64,000 bases of DNA from positions 62,001-126,000 of the forward strand of contig JADZCA010000010.1 in assembly GCA_020851795.1 (NCBI GenBank), given 5' to 3'. The DNA comes from Planctomycetota bacterium (GTDB lineage Bacteria; Planctomycetota; PLA2; JAEUHO01). Of this stretch, positions 62,832 through 64,000 are shown piece after piece; position 1 is the stretch's first letter, and every line of letters starts with the position of its first letter. The notes under the pieces are model-generated. The model was not told where the DNA came from, did no database searches, and saw only the letters and a program-made list of their open reading frames with translations. The translations under genes were made by a program, and so were the position numbers.

Positions 62832-64000
62832 ATGGCGCGCATGCGCCTCCCCGTCGCCGTCGCGTCGTCCGCGGTCCTCCTCGCCGGGGCCTTCGCCGGC
62901 GTCGCGCGCGCCGACGTGACGCTCCCCGCGGTGTTCTCCGACCGTGCCGTCCTCCAGCGCGACCGCCCGGTCGCGGTGTGGGGGTGGGCCGCCACCTCGG
63001 AGGAGGTGACGGTCTCGCTCGGCGCGCGCACCGCCAAGACGACGACCGCCGCGAACGGGCGCTGGCGCGTGGACCTCGACGCGCAGCCCGCGGGCGGGCC
63101 CTTCGAGCTCGTCGTGCAGGGCCGCAACCGCGTCGTCGCCAAGGACGTGCTCGTCGGTGAGGTCTGGCTCGCCTCCGGCCAGTCCAACATGGCGTGGACC
63201 GTCGCCGGGACGAAGGACGCCGAGGCCGAGCGCAAGGCCGCCGACTTCCCGCAGCTGCGCGTCTTCACCACCGCGATGGCCGCGGCGGGCGACCCCGCCG
63301 CCGACGTCAAGGGTGCGTGGGCCGCGACGTCGCCCGACACCGTCGCGGGCTTCTCCGCCGTCGCGTGGTTCTTCGCGCGCGACCTCCACCGCACGCTCGG
63401 CGTGCCCGTCGGCGTCGTCGTGTCGTCGGTGGGCGGCACCGTCGCCGAGGCGTGGACGCCGCCGGAGGCCGTCGAGAAGGAGCCCGCCCTCGCGCCGATG
63501 TGGGCGAAGGCGCAGAAGGCGCTCGCCGGGTGGGACCGCGCCGCCGCCGAGGCGAAGTGGCGCAAGGCGTGGCGCAAGTGGGAGGCCGAGGCGGCCTCCG
63601 ACCGGCGCGCCGGGCGCACGCCGCCGCCCGAGCCGACGATGCCGGGCGACCCGCGCACGAACCTCCTCTACCCGGGCTCGCTCTGGCACGGGATGGTCGC
63701 CCCGCTCGTGCCGCTCTCGCTCCGCGGCTTCCTCTGGTACCAGGGCGAGAGCAACGCGCCGCGCGCCGAGCAGTACGTCACGCTGTTCCCGACGCTGATC
63801 CGCGCGTGGCGCGCGGCGTGGGGCCGCGACGACCTGCCGTTCTACTTCGTCCAGCTCTCCTCCTTCGGCAAGGTGGCCGACTCCACGGAGGCGAGCACGT
63901 GGGCCGAGCTGCGCGAGGCGCAGGCGCTCGCGCTCGGCACCGTCGAGCGGACCGGGATGGCCGTGACGATCGACGTGGGCGACCCCGCCGACATCCACCC
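62832..64000 (+). CDS. Sialate O-acetylesterase-like SGNH hydrolase (partial, C-terminus beyond window)
   Basis: An open frame from ATG 62832 (or ATG 62841) runs off the right edge, about 389 codons. A signal peptide (ending ARA, about residue 27) is followed by the family opening LPAVFSDRAVLQRD, a small beta domain (residues about 40-105) and the SGNH nucleophile motif WLASGQSNMAW near 112. GVVVSSVGGTVAEAW (near 200) and GFLWYQGESNA (near 298) are further family blocks. These enzymes remove O-acetyl groups from sialic acids or from plant and algal polysaccharides; paralogues are numerous in planctomycetes. Confidence 0.88.
   Translation, partial: MARMRLPVAVASSAVLLAGAFAGVARADVTLPAVFSDRAVLQRDRPVAVWGWAATSEEVTVSLGARTAKTTTAANGRWRVDLDAQPAGGPFELVVQGRNRVVAKDVLVGEVWLASGQSNMAWTVAGTKDAEAERKAADFPQLRVFTTAMAAAGDPAADVKGAWAATSPDTVAGFSAVAWFFARDLHRTLGVPVGVVVSSVGGTVAEAWTPPEAVEKEPALAPMWAKAQKALAGWDRAAAEAKWRKAWRKWEAEAASDRRAGRTPPPEPTMPGDPRTNLLYPGSLWHGMVAPLVPLSLRGFLWYQGESNAPRAEQYVTLFPTLIRAWRAAWGRDDLPFYFVQLSSFGKVADSTEASTWAELREAQALALGTVERTGMAVTIDVGDPADIH

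Overview
The window is roughly three quarters G+C by eye, with almost every third codon position G or C. This is why long open frames also appear opposite most real genes. Gene content points to a Planctomycetota-like bacterium, probably one of the very high-GC lineages. The indicators are an ECF sigma factor of the type paired with Ser/Thr kinases, caspase-like peptidases, a glycine-rich secreted alpha-2-macroglobulin, a prenyltransferase-repeat protein, a sialate O-acetylesterase-like protein and many secreted repeat proteins. This assignment is inference from gene content; there is no rRNA in the window. No tRNA, rRNA, CRISPR array, transposase or integrase was seen.

Layout. 1-8.7 kb: a partial TPR protein, a YpfJ-like zinc peptidase, cardiolipin synthase, a nine-haem lipoprotein cytochrome, a helical-repeat protein with a zinc-like C-terminal tail, and a VKOR-DsbA fusion. 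8.7-15.5 kb: a minus-strand operon of caspase(+PDZ), DUF900 hydrolase, caspase and phospholipase-D lipoprotein. 15.8-19.6 kb: a lower-GC island of three unrecognised genes separated by two full copies (278 bp each) and two end fragments of one inverted-repeat element. 19.7-23.9 kb: tryptophanase, Ser/Thr kinase, ECF sigma factor and a cyclase-like protein. 24.2-34.1 kb: one plus-strand cluster for anaerobic benzoyl-CoA degradation (had, oah, GNAT, dch, bcrC, bcrB, bcrA, bcrD, SDR, GNAT, Rrf2), largely coupled through ATGA or GTGA overlaps. 34.2-40.9 kb: a TetR-controlled RND tripartite efflux operon. 40.9-46.7 kb: a CDP-alcohol phosphatidyltransferase, a HEAT-M23 peptidase and the deoC-deoA-deoB operon. 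46.8-52.2 kb: an alpha-2-macroglobulin gene with one in-frame TGA. 52.3-64 kb: asparagine synthetase, YceI, a membrane protein, two Ig-like secreted proteins, a prenyltransferase-repeat protein, a TolB-like lipoprotein, a hotdog thioesterase and a partial sialate O-acetylesterase.

The most striking observation is the alpha-2-macroglobulin gene (46769-52150). Its only in-frame TGA (50747-50749) lies exactly where the thioester cysteine of the family motif (G-C-x-E-Q) should be, giving PHG-[TGA]-FEQTS, and the reading frame continues unbroken for another 467 codons. A stem-loop with a G-starting apical loop 17 nt after the TGA resembles a bacterial SECIS element. The simplest positive reading is a selenocysteine-containing macroglobulin, with a potential selenoester in place of the thioester. 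A nonsense mutation or sequencing error of TGC to TGA is the alternative.

The benzoyl-CoA cluster holds all four subunits of an ATP-dependent class I reductase plus the complete ring hydration, dehydrogenation and ring-opening set. It lacks a benzoate-CoA ligase and a ferredoxin. GNAT and Rrf2 genes at its end recall badL/badM of Rhodopseudomonas palustris.
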